From: Polaribacter tangerinus
Lineage (GTDB): Bacteria; Bacteroidota; Bacteroidia; Flavobacteriales; Flavobacteriaceae
Reading direction: 5' to 3'
NCBI RefSeq assembly: GCF_038024095.1
Contig: NZ_CP150668.1
Coordinates: 1,860,001 to 1,924,000, forward strand
DNA length: 64,000 nt
The position numbers and the translations under genes are program-made. The notes under the pieces are model-generated. The model did not search any database and had not been told where the DNA came from. It worked only from the letters and a program-made list of their open reading frames with translations. Positions 44,474 to 52,815 of this stretch are shown here, one piece after another. Numbering within the stretch: position 1 is the first letter of the stretch; each line of letters starts with the position of its first letter.

Positions 44474-46648
44474 TTAATTTACTATTATTTTATAAGTCTT
44501 TAAATTTTTGTTATTTTTTATGGTAATTAAATAAATACCAGTTTTAAGTTTTTCTGTAGAAATTGTTTCAGATTCTCCACCAACTACTTCTTTCTGGTAT
44601 ACTATTTTTCCAGTAATATCATTAACTAACAATTTTATCTTATCATCTTTTGTAAACTTTTCTAGGTTTATGAATAAATCTCCACCTTGATTTACAGGAT
44701 TTGGATATGCAAATGTAGCATCTAGCATTTTTTGTGAGGCTACTGAGGCTGTATTATCTTGGTTTGTAATTCTGATGTAATCAAAAGAAACTAATCCAGC
44801 AGAACCATCAGCATTAGCGTCAAGCCTGACGTCAATAAAATTATCAGTAACGGACCAATTAGCTACCTTGGTTGGTAAATTAATAACTATAGTTTCAAAT
44901 TCTGTGCTATTTGGTGTCATATTAAACACTACTGACCTGGGAGCTGCATTGTTTGGTCTAAAAAACACAAGCTGGCCATTATCACTTGCGGTTTCATTTT
45001 TTACTCTAATAGTTAAAAAATTAGCGCCAGCTGCACTAAAAGGTTGTTGATTAGTATTTCTAACATTTGGATCATTTTCTCCTATAGTAGTAACTTCTAA
45101 ATACCCAGCATTGTTCCATGCTGTTGAACATCTTACCGGATTTTTATTCCAACCTTCGTCGTCAGAATTGAACTCCCAACCAATAATATCATTTGGCCCT
45201 TGAGTTATTTCTATTTGTTTGTTGTCGCTGCTATTAGAACCATCTTTAGTTGTTGCTGTAACTGTAACAGTCCCAACTGATTTTGGTATTAAAAGCCCAG
45301 AAGAAGTTATTGTCGCAATACTTGTGTCATTTACGGTATAATTTACAGATTTGTATGTTGCGTTATTAGGTGTAATTGTTGTAGTAAACTGAGCAATTTG
45401 GTTTGTAGTAATTGTACTAGGACCATCAATTGATAATGACGTTGATGGTATTGTAGTAGTTGGATTTTCTAAAAATTTAATGTAGTCATATGACACAGTT
45501 CCTGTGGCACCAGTTAAATTAGGATCTAATCTTACATCTGTAACAATCGAGTTTTCCGATAAATTAGTTGTTCCTAAATCAATGACTACTGTTTCGAAAG
45601 TTGAGCTATTAGCCGTCATAGGTACAGGAACATTAACATTACCAGCACCAGTAAATAAAAGAATACTTCCTTCGGTTTCTGCAGTGCTATTTTTCACACT
45701 CAATTCTATAAATTTGAAATTTTTAGAATTAAATTCAACTTTGGGGTTTCTATAGAAGAAAGGATCGCTAGCACCAGTAGTAGTAACATCTAAATATCCA
45801 GCAATATTCCACGCTGTAGAACATCTTGTTTGTGCACGATTCCAACCCTCATCATCGCTATTAAAGTCCCAACTTAAAATAGTATTTGACCCCTGAGTAA
45901 TTGTTACTTGTTTGGAGACACTAACATTAGAACCATCTTTAGCTGTAGCTGATATAGTTACAGTACCTGTAGTTTTTGGCACTAAAACTCCAGTAGGATT
46001 AATTCTTGCAATATCTGTATTGTCTACAGAAAATTCTATATCATTAAATGTCGTATTGTTAGGTATAATTGTTGCTGTATACTTAGGTGTTTGGTTTGTG
46101 TCTATGGTACTCGGACCATCAAGTGTTAAAGAAGTTGCTAAAATGGTATTTGTAGGGTTTTCTAAGAATCTTATGTAATCAAAAGAAATAACTCCAATTG
46201 CACCACCATTATTTGGGTCTATTCTAACTTTATCTATCTGTAGGTTGTTTGAGAAATTGGCAACTTTAGATAAATCTATCACTATGGTTTCAAACTCAGT
46301 GCTATTTGGAGTCATAGAAAACGGTATGTTAACGTTTGTATCATTCGTTCTCAATAAAAGTATACTTCCACCTCCATTCGCAGTTCCGTTTTTTATATTT
46401 AATTCTAAAAAATTCACATTAGTTGTAGCAAAGGCGACATCTGTAGTATTGAAAAAGAAAGGGTCTGCTTTATTCTCTGTAGTAACATCTAAATATCCAG
46501 CGCTATTCCATGCAGTAGTACATCTTGTTGGAGATTTATTCCAACCCTCGTCGTCATTTGTAAACTCCCAACCTACAATAGTTTGTGCATTAAAACTTTG
46601 TAAAACTGCTGCTATTACAAAAAATATAAAAAGTAATTTTTTCATCAT
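44474..46648 (-). CDS. T9SS protein with three carbohydrate-binding-like repeats and Ig-like linkers
   Basis: About 724 residues (start chosen at ATG 46648 of MMKKLLFIFFVIAAVLQ; 46657 and 46645 are alternatives). Three copies of a module start with a W-x-F-x-N/S-DDEGWN motif (WEFTNDDEGWN, WDFNSDDEGWN, WEFNSDDEGWN), contain RC.TAWN.AGYL.VTT, and end in R-hydrophobic-D...SFDYIRF-like strands. Two Big_2-type Ig modules (TSLTLDGPSTIDTNQTPKYT, VTISATAKDGSN) join them. The last 75 residues are a T9SS type A domain. No catalytic motif was seen. It is probably a surface glycan-binding protein under its own operator copy. Confidence 0.82.
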   Translation of the reverse strand: MMKKLLFIFFVIAAVLQSFNAQTIVGWEFTNDDEGWNKSPTRCTTAWNSAGYLDVTTENKADPFFFNTTDVAFATTNVNFLELNIKNGTANGGGSILLLRTNDTNVNIPFSMTPNSTEFETIVIDLSKVANFSNNLQIDKVRIDPNNGGAIGVISFDYIRFLENPTNTILATSLTLDGPSTIDTNQTPKYTATIIPNNTTFNDIEFSVDNTDIARINPTGVLVPKTTGTVTISATAKDGSNVSVSKQVTITQGSNTILSWDFNSDDEGWNRAQTRCSTAWNIAGYLDVTTTGASDPFFYRNPKVEFNSKNFKFIELSVKNSTAETEGSILLFTGAGNVNVPVPMTANSSTFETVVIDLGTTNLSENSIVTDVRLDPNLTGATGTVSYDYIKFLENPTTTIPSTSLSIDGPSTITTNQIAQFTTTITPNNATYKSVNYTVNDTSIATITSSGLLIPKSVGTVTVTATTKDGSNSSDNKQIEITQGPNDIIGWEFNSDDEGWNKNPVRCSTAWNNAGYLEVTTIGENDPNVRNTNQQPFSAAGANFLTIRVKNETASDNGQLVFFRPNNAAPRSVVFNMTPNSTEFETIVINLPTKVANWSVTDNFIDVRLDANADGSAGLVSFDYIRITNQDNTASVASQKMLDATFAYPNPVNQGGDLFINLEKFTKDDKIKLLVNDITGKIVYQKEVVGGESETISTEKLKTGIYLITIKNNKNLKTYKIIVN

Positions 46649-46674
46649 ATTAATCATTTTAATTATTAATTTAA

Positions 46675-46719
46675 CAATAATATCAAAAAAAATATGGAAT
46701 ACTATCCTGTTCTATCCGT
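46675..46719 (-). promoter_or_regulatory. PUL operator and promoter 6 (three-repeat T9SS gene)
   Basis: In gene direction ACGGATAGAACAGGAT (46719-46704) ends 22 bp before TATTATTG (46682-46675), one mismatch from TAnnTTTG and identical to the -7 element of the GH78 gene. Confidence 0.75.
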
Positions 46720-46735
46720 ATTTGGTAAAAAAGTT

Positions 46736-47287
46736 TTATTTTATTGTAAAAGAAAAAATCATATCTACATCTTTATTTTGTCTTTTTCCTCCTGGAATTT
46801 TAGAATTTGCCACTAAGGATCCCTCTTTAAAAGAATTGGTATTATCTGATTTGAATCTTAAAAGTTGTTTTTCAGAAGATTTCGTCTTAAAAAAACCTAT
46901 CGTATATGTTTTTCCTTCTTCTAATTGAAAATTAGATTTTTCAATATTAATAATAATATCTTCGTAATTTGAAACTGGTAAAGACGGCATTGGTAACTTT
47001 ACAGGCTTTTTATATAATGGTTTTTGTGCTATTTTTTTGTCCTCAAAAATTCTTAATTCAACATTTTCAACTTCGTTTCCACCACCAATTCTAAAGGAAA
47101 TTGTGGTTAACGCTCCTGTTTTACAAGCAATAAAAGATTGCCCAATAAAAACCGCTTTATCGGTTTTTTTACCCATGGTGCCTTTTACAACATCTTGTTG
47201 TTTTACTACGCAAGTTTGTGCATTTATTGTGAATCTACATATTACTAATAAAAAAACTAATACTAATTTTTTTAAGCTACTTTTCAT
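46736..47287 (-). CDS. exported protein of unknown function (183 aa)
   Basis: Signal peptide MKSSLKKLVLVFLLVICRFTINAQ, then a beta-rich mature part with patterns such as AVFIGQSFIACKTGALTTIS, VENVELRIFEDKK, FQLEEGKTYTIGFFKTK and a C-terminal VDMIFSFTIK. The layout suggests a single beta-sandwich domain, such as a small glycan-binding module, but no family was recognised. It lies 8 bp after the CSPSR sulfatase and is its operon partner. Confidence 0.65.
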   Translation of the reverse strand: MKSSLKKLVLVFLLVICRFTINAQTCVVKQQDVVKGTMGKKTDKAVFIGQSFIACKTGALTTISFRIGGGNEVENVELRIFEDKKIAQKPLYKKPVKLPMPSLPVSNYEDIIINIEKSNFQLEEGKTYTIGFFKTKSSEKQLLRFKSDNTNSFKEGSLVANSKIPGGKRQNKDVDMIFSFTIK

Positions 47288-47295
47288 TTTTTATT

Positions 47296-48783
47296 TTATT
47301 TAGATAATTGCCTTGTTTTAATGTTTTTTGGATTATTTACTAAATCTCCTGTTTCTTTTCGCCATATGTTTAAAGCTTTTCTTAGTTCAATTTTTTTGTC
47401 TTTATATGCTAATTTATTTGCCAAATTTACTAATTGATAAGTATCATTTTGCATATCATACAATTCTTCTGCAGGTCTTCCTTTTTCTAAAGTACGTAAT
47501 AAATTATATTGCATTGGATGGGTTTCCTTTGCTAAAACAGTGGCGTCATAACTTTTATTACTCCAGCCTTTATATTCCCTTAAGTCTGCAGGTAATAAAT
47601 ACGTTTTTTTCGGCATTAAATTTTTAATAAAATAAAAACGCCCATCAAAAACAACTCGACTGGGATAATGCTCTCTTGGATCTGGACCATGAGAATTGTG
47701 CTCTGCAAATATGTATTTCCTGCCAGCTACTTTTTCTTGTTTTCCATTTAAAACAGGTAGCAGAGATTTTCCTTGCACAGTTTCTGGAATTGGTAAGTTT
47801 AAAAAACTTAAAATTGTAGGCATAATATCTACATGAGAAATTAATGCCTCAGAAACTTTTCCTTTTAAAATATTTGGTCCAAAAACTACGTAAGGTACAT
47901 GCAAACCTTCTGAATAAGCAGAAGCTTTGGCTCTGTGATAAGGTTGCCCTTGATCTGATGTAAAAATAATCAAAGTATTTTCAAATTCTCCTTTCTCTTT
48001 TAGCGTTTCAATAACTGCACCTGCGCATGCATCTGCTAATTGAATACAACCGTAATACTTACTCAAATCCTCTCTCATCATTGGTGTATCTGGTAAATAA
48101 TCTGGCACAATAATTTTGTCTGGGTCAACCATATATTCTGGAAATTTTTTCATGTGGGCATCAAAATTTCTATGTGGAGGGGAAATATTTACCTGAAAAA
48201 AGAATGGTTTATTTCCCGATTTTTTTATAAATTCTGTAATTACTTTCTTGTATTCAGCAGGGTTGTTATGTACAGGGTCTCTATCTGAATAAGGGAATTT
48301 CCAAGGTGGACTCATGTGGAACTTTTGAGTTATAGCAGTAAAAAAACCATTTTCTTTTAATATTTCTGGTAATGTTTTTATGTATTCATGTATACCAACC
48401 TTATCTACTCTTTTTGCCTGTCTACTAAAAGCCTCGTCTCCATCTTGTAAACTTGGTGTTATGGTATTTCTCCAATGTCCGTTTGAGTGCGGAAACATAC
48501 CGGTGTTTATTGAGCTTCTGCTGGGAGAGCAAGAGGGTACAGAGGCATATGCATTTGTAAAACGTATACCTTGTTTAGAAAAAGAATCAAAGTTAGGTGT
48601 TTCAAATCCTTTCATACCATCTACAGAGGTATCATAACCTTGGTCATCCATTAAAATTAAAACAACATTTAATGGTTTTTTAGTTTCTTTTTTTACTGAC
48701 GAAGATTCTTTTGAAGATTTACAATTCAGTATTAAAATTGAAAAAAATAAGACTGTAAAAAAACGAATTTGTAAAGATTTCAT
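47296..48783 (-). CDS. family S1 sulfatase, lipoprotein, CSPSR motif (heparan-N-sulfatase-like group)
   Basis: 495 residues. The N-terminus MKSLQIRFFTVLFFSILILN is followed by lipobox Cys at 21. First metal block VVLILMDDQGYDTSVDG; formylglycine motif Cys85-Ser-Pro-Ser-Arg, then SSINTGMFPHSNGHW; IIFTSDQGQPYHRAK near the middle. The GMFPHSNGHW segment and the DDQG block recall the N-sulfoglucosamine-sulfohydrolase-like branch, but substrate cannot be inferred from that. First gene of a two-gene unit that is divergent from the CVTSR sulfatase. Confidence 0.88.
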   Translation of the reverse strand: MKSLQIRFFTVLFFSILILNCKSSKESSSVKKETKKPLNVVLILMDDQGYDTSVDGMKGFETPNFDSFSKQGIRFTNAYASVPSCSPSRSSINTGMFPHSNGHWRNTITPSLQDGDEAFSRQAKRVDKVGIHEYIKTLPEILKENGFFTAITQKFHMSPPWKFPYSDRDPVHNNPAEYKKVITEFIKKSGNKPFFFQVNISPPHRNFDAHMKKFPEYMVDPDKIIVPDYLPDTPMMREDLSKYYGCIQLADACAGAVIETLKEKGEFENTLIIFTSDQGQPYHRAKASAYSEGLHVPYVVFGPNILKGKVSEALISHVDIMPTILSFLNLPIPETVQGKSLLPVLNGKQEKVAGRKYIFAEHNSHGPDPREHYPSRVVFDGRFYFIKNLMPKKTYLLPADLREYKGWSNKSYDATVLAKETHPMQYNLLRTLEKGRPAEELYDMQNDTYQLVNLANKLAYKDKKIELRKALNIWRKETGDLVNNPKNIKTRQLSK

Positions 48784-48812
48784 AAATTGAAATTAATAAT
48801 TTTAATATAATT

Positions 48813-48857
48813 TAAAGATATTGTAGCAAAATTTATAGAGCATCCTGCACTTGCAGG
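48813..48857 (-). promoter_or_regulatory. PUL operator and promoter 7 (CSPSR sulfatase)
   Basis: In gene direction CCTGCAAGTGCAGGAT (48857-48842) ends 22 bp before TATCTTTA (48820-48813), one mismatch from TAnnTTTG. In this copy the first 14 bases are also a perfect palindrome (CCTGC/GCAGG). Confidence 0.75.
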
Positions 48858-48865
48858 CAATTTTG

Positions 48866-48910
48866 CAGGTTGGCACAGGATATGATAAGTAATGTTAATA
48901 ATCAATTTTG
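48866..48910 (+). promoter_or_regulatory. PUL operator and promoter 8 (CVTSR sulfatase)
   Basis: CAGGTTGGCACAGGAT (48866-48881) ends 22 bp before CAATTTTG (48903-48910), one mismatch from TAnnTTTG. It is back to back with operator 7, with 8 bp between the two. Confidence 0.7.
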
Positions 48911-48942
48911 ACTTTCAATAAATTTTAAATAAAATATTTCAT

Positions 48943-50910
48943 ATGAAACTAAACATAAAATTGTTATTCCTTTTTATTTTAGTCACTTTAACTGGGTTTG
49001 CTCAAAATAAAAAACCTAATATTATTTTAATTGTTGCAGACGATTTAGGATATAGTGATGTAAGTTCTTTTGGAGGAGAAATACCAACACCAAATATTGA
49101 TAATTTAGCAGAAAATGGTACACGTTTTACAAAGTTTTATGTTTCGCCAATGTGTGTTACCAGTAGAGTTGCCATTATTGCTGGTTTAGAATTTCAAGCA
49201 GCTGGTAGAAATAATTTTCCAAAAGGAGAAAGCATAGCAAAATTAATGCGAGCAGAAGGTTACACAACTAACTTAGTAGGAAAAAACCATGGAATGGATA
49301 AACTTAAAATTGGTACAGAAAATGATTTTGGTTTTGATCATTTTTATGGCTTTACAGGCGGACAAATAAATAGTTTTACAGGAAAAGGAAATGCAAAATG
49401 GCAAGACGATGGTAAAATATTTTCACATATAGAATTACCCAAAGATTTTTACGCTACCAAAAACTTTACCGATTATGCCATAAAATATATGGTTGAAGCC
49501 ATAAAAAAAGACAAACCTTTTTTTAGCATGATTTCTTATAATGCACCACATAGCCCATTAGATGCACCAGAAAAAAATGTGCGTAAATTTTACGATCCAG
49601 AAAACGGTGTAAATGTTTATAAAAAAGGTTGGAACAAATTGCGTGAAGAACGGTTAGAAAGAATGATAAAAATGGGAATTGTAGCTAAAGACACTAAACT
49701 CCCAAAATTGGGTGTAGAAATTCCTGATTGGGATTTATTACCAGAAACATCAAACAAACATTGGGAAATTCAGAAAAATTTTGAAGCTTTATCAAGAAGT
49801 GCTTATGCTGGTATGGTAGATAATATGGACGAAAATATTGGTAGAATTACTGCCTTTTTAAAAGACCCGAATAATGATGGAAATACAAAAGACAGTCAAT
49901 TAGAAAACACGCTAATTATTTTTATTTCAGACAATGGTGGTTGTTATGCAGGTTTGCACACCAACAGAAAAGCATTGCCTTGGAGTGAGCAAAACAGAGG
50001 CGCAGGTTTTACTACCAATTATGGTTGGGCAGCTTTAAGTAACACACCTTTTACTTCATATAAACATGGTAGTAAAGAGGGTGCAATTCGTTCTCCAATG
50101 ATTATGCATTGGCCAAAAGGTTTAAAATTGAAGAAGAATTCTATCAATAAAAAAATGATTAGAATTTGGGATTTATATCCAACTTTTTTAGAATTATCTG
50201 GCGCAAAATATTCAAACGAGAAAAAAGAATTGCAAGGAAAAAGTATTTTACCTTTAATTAAAAACGAAAAATTTGAGGAAGAAAAATTTTTTGTTTCTAC
50301 TTTCTATCGCTCTAAAGGAATCATAAAAGGAGATTGGAAGTTGGTTAGTTTTTATGATAGTCCGTTTGAGTTATATAATTTAAAAAACGACCCAACAGAA
50401 ACAGAAAACATTCGTGCAAAACATCAATTTAAGTATAAAGAATTACTAAAAGCATGGAATAATTACACCCAAAAACATGGTTTTGCAAACAATAAACAGT
50501 GGAATATGCCAACAGGCAATAAAAAACGTGGTTTTGGTTTTGATAGAGTAAAAAATATGATGGTAAAAGCTTCTCCAGAATTTATGGAAGATAATGTTTC
50601 TATCAACCAAAAATTAAGTTTTACCTTTCAGGGAGAGATAAGTTTTGTAAATACTAAAGGCAGAAAAATAAGACTTCAGAAATACGGATGCTCAGAAATT
50701 ATTTGGTCTAATGATTTGGATACAAACTCTAATTATGAAGGGAAAAATGAGATTGTTTTTAAGGACTTCCCTATTCTAGAACCCAATACTCATTACTATA
50801 TAACTTGGGATGCTGGTTGGGTAAAAATTAAACAGAACGGAAAATTAAGACCAATTCAAGCTGTTAAAGAAAGTGCGTATGCATATCGATTTAGAACCTC
50901 TGCAAATTGA
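48943..50910 (+). CDS. sulfatase-family protein with atypical CVTSR motif and C-terminal Ig-like module
   Basis: 655 residues, longer than a simple sulfatase. Signal peptide MKLNIKLLFLFILVTLTGFA. Asp pair in IILIVADDLGYSDVSS (33-34). The formylglycine position is Cys71-Val-Thr-Ser-Arg: Cys and Arg are kept but Thr replaces the otherwise strongly conserved Pro. IIFISDNGGCYAGLHTNRK and HRSxxx-like loops of S1 enzymes follow. Residues about 540-655 form an extra SbsA/Big_5-like Ig module (INQKLSFTFQGEISFVNTKG, LEPNTHYYITWDAGWVKI). Fold is clear; whether it matures to formylglycine is not. Confidence 0.85.
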   Translation: MKLNIKLLFLFILVTLTGFAQNKKPNIILIVADDLGYSDVSSFGGEIPTPNIDNLAENGTRFTKFYVSPMCVTSRVAIIAGLEFQAAGRNNFPKGESIAKLMRAEGYTTNLVGKNHGMDKLKIGTENDFGFDHFYGFTGGQINSFTGKGNAKWQDDGKIFSHIELPKDFYATKNFTDYAIKYMVEAIKKDKPFFSMISYNAPHSPLDAPEKNVRKFYDPENGVNVYKKGWNKLREERLERMIKMGIVAKDTKLPKLGVEIPDWDLLPETSNKHWEIQKNFEALSRSAYAGMVDNMDENIGRITAFLKDPNNDGNTKDSQLENTLIIFISDNGGCYAGLHTNRKALPWSEQNRGAGFTTNYGWAALSNTPFTSYKHGSKEGAIRSPMIMHWPKGLKLKKNSINKKMIRIWDLYPTFLELSGAKYSNEKKELQGKSILPLIKNEKFEEEKFFVSTFYRSKGIIKGDWKLVSFYDSPFELYNLKNDPTETENIRAKHQFKYKELLKAWNNYTQKHGFANNKQWNMPTGNKKRGFGFDRVKNMMVKASPEFMEDNVSINQKLSFTFQGEISFVNTKGRKIRLQKYGCSEIIWSNDLDTNSNYEGKNEIVFKDFPILEPNTHYYITWDAGWVKIKQNGKLRPIQAVKESAYAYRFRTSAN

Positions 50911-50948
50911 GGTTTTGTAAATATTTAACATTTTTATAAATATCTTCA

Positions 50949-50993
50949 CAGGTTGCTACAGGACGCTAAAAATGATCTCAAAAATTATTTTTA
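50949..50993 (+). promoter_or_regulatory. PUL operator and promoter 9 (GH78-like/GH99-like operon)
   Basis: CAGGTTGCTACAGGAC (50949-50964) ends 22 bp before TATTTTTA (50986-50993), one mismatch from TAnnTTTG. Together with the base before it, this copy shows a direct repeat ACAGG-N5-ACAGG. Confidence 0.72.
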
Positions 50994-51026
50994 CTATACA
51001 TTATAATATAATTTATCAATAATAAA

Positions 51027-52787
51027 ATGAAAAAAGCATATTTAATTTCGCTGTTATTATTATTTCTAGGACAGACTTTAATTTATTCACAATTACCACC
51101 TGTTTTCAATGCTGAAGATGAAGCAAGTGCAAACCATTCAGAGATGGTAAGAACTTATTTAATACCAAAAAGAATTGTATGGAAATCTGATGAAACTGGC
51201 AGTTATATTAAAAATGAAGAAACTCTTTTACAAAAAGGTAATGGTCAAGTAGCTGTTAATGATCAGAATTTATTTAGATTGATCAGTAGTAAAGAGCATA
51301 AACCAGGTATTTTATTAGATTTCGGTAAAGAATTAAACGGAGGTGTTAAAATTTCTATGGGTATCAGGCCATCAAAAACGCCACTAAAGTTAAGAGTTCG
51401 CTTTGGCGAGTCTGTTTCTGAGGCAATGTCAGATATTGGAGGTAAATCAAATGCGACAAATGAGCATTCATTAAGAGATTTTATAGTAGAAGTGCCTTGG
51501 CTAGGTTCTATAGAAATTGGTGAAACAGGATTTAGGTTTTTAAGAATTGATGTTGTTGAAGCTAATGAAAATGCACCCATAAAATCTGTTGAAGCTGCTT
51601 TTGTTTACAGAGATTTAGATTATTTAGGTTCTTTTGAAAGTAATAACAAACGTTTAAATGATATTTGGATGACTGGTGCATACACAGTGCACTTAAACAT
51701 GCAAAACTATCTTTGGGATGGAATTAAAAGAGACAGATTAGTTTGGGTTGGAGACATGCATCCAGAAGTTATGACAATTAATACCGTTTTTGGAAAAAAC
51801 AGTATTGTTTCAAAAAGTTTAGACTTGGCAAGAGACCAACACCCTTTGCCACAGTGGATGAACACAATCAGTTCTTATTCTATGTGGTGGCTAATTATTC
51901 ATAAAAATTGGTTCGATTATCATGGGGATTTAGATTATTTAAAAGAGCAAGAAACTTATATGATTGCTTTATTAGATCAATTAAGTACGTTTATAGATAA
52001 AGATAATAAAGAGATTTTAAATGGTGGTCGTTTTTTAGATTGGCCAACAAGCACAGATCCAAAAGCTGTGCATGCAGGTTTGCAAGCAATGATGATTATG
52101 ACTTTTGAAGCCGGTTCTGAAATGATGGAAACGTTAGGTAGAAATGATTTGAAAAAGAAATATCAAAAAATATCTAAACGCTTAAAAAAGCATATCCCAG
52201 AAGGCAATACCTCTAAACAAGCAGCATCTTTAATGGTGTTAGCAGATTTAGTAAAAGCTAAAAAAATTAATACCGAAATTTTAAAGAAAAATGGCGTAGA
52301 AAATATGTCTACTTTCTACGGTTATTATATTTTGGAGGCTATGGCTAAAGCCGGAGATTATCAAGGTGCAATAGATGTGATTAGTGAATATTGGGGAGGA
52401 ATGTTAGATTTAGGAGCCACTACTTTTTGGGAAGATTTTAATATAGCAGAAGGTAAGATAAGTGGTAGAATAGATGAGCTTTCAGAAACAGATAAAAGTG
52501 ATATTCATTCTGATTTTGGAGATTTTTGTTATGTAGGTTTACGCCATAGTTTAGCTCATGGCTGGGCTAGTGGGCCTACCGCATGGCTAACTCAATACGT
52601 ATTGGGTGTTAATGTTGAAAATGGAGGGAATACTATTACAGTAAAACCACATTTGGGAGATTTAGAATTTGTAAAAGGAACCTTTCCAACAAAATTTGGT
52701 ATATTAAAAGTTAGTCATACCAGACAGCCTAACGGAAAAATAGTTACTAAAATTGATGCTCCTGAGGGACTAAAAGTGAAGCAATAG
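51027..52787 (+). CDS. GH78-related (alpha-L-rhamnosidase-like) protein with altered active-site motif
   Basis: 586 residues, shorter than the GH78 enzyme at 41509-44286. Signal peptide MKKAYLISLLLLFLGQTLIY. Residues about 40-195 are a beta-sandwich (GILLDFGKELNGGVKI, LRVRFGESVSEA, GFRFLRIDVVEANE) and residues about 200-540 an (alpha/alpha)6 barrel. Where GH78 has CPQRDERLGWTGD this protein has WDGIKRDRLVWVGDMHPE, losing the Glu after Asp. The late GSVAEWM block is replaced by HGWASGPTAWLTQYVLGV. It is first in a four-gene operon. Substrate may differ from plain terminal rhamnose. Confidence 0.75.
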   Translation: MKKAYLISLLLLFLGQTLIYSQLPPVFNAEDEASANHSEMVRTYLIPKRIVWKSDETGSYIKNEETLLQKGNGQVAVNDQNLFRLISSKEHKPGILLDFGKELNGGVKISMGIRPSKTPLKLRVRFGESVSEAMSDIGGKSNATNEHSLRDFIVEVPWLGSIEIGETGFRFLRIDVVEANENAPIKSVEAAFVYRDLDYLGSFESNNKRLNDIWMTGAYTVHLNMQNYLWDGIKRDRLVWVGDMHPEVMTINTVFGKNSIVSKSLDLARDQHPLPQWMNTISSYSMWWLIIHKNWFDYHGDLDYLKEQETYMIALLDQLSTFIDKDNKEILNGGRFLDWPTSTDPKAVHAGLQAMMIMTFEAGSEMMETLGRNDLKKKYQKISKRLKKHIPEGNTSKQAASLMVLADLVKAKKINTEILKKNGVENMSTFYGYYILEAMAKAGDYQGAIDVISEYWGGMLDLGATTFWEDFNIAEGKISGRIDELSETDKSDIHSDFGDFCYVGLRHSLAHGWASGPTAWLTQYVLGVNVENGGNTITVKPHLGDLEFVKGTFPTKFGILKVSHTRQPNGKIVTKIDAPEGLKVKQ

Positions 52788-52815
52788 ATTTTCGATAGTT
52801 TTAAAAAATTTTATA

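Noticed and set aside
46245..46928. 227-codon ORF antisense to the three-repeat T9SS gene
   Set aside because: It lies opposite a gene with clear signal peptide, repeats and sorting domain; its length follows from the codon use of that gene and it crosses operator 6.
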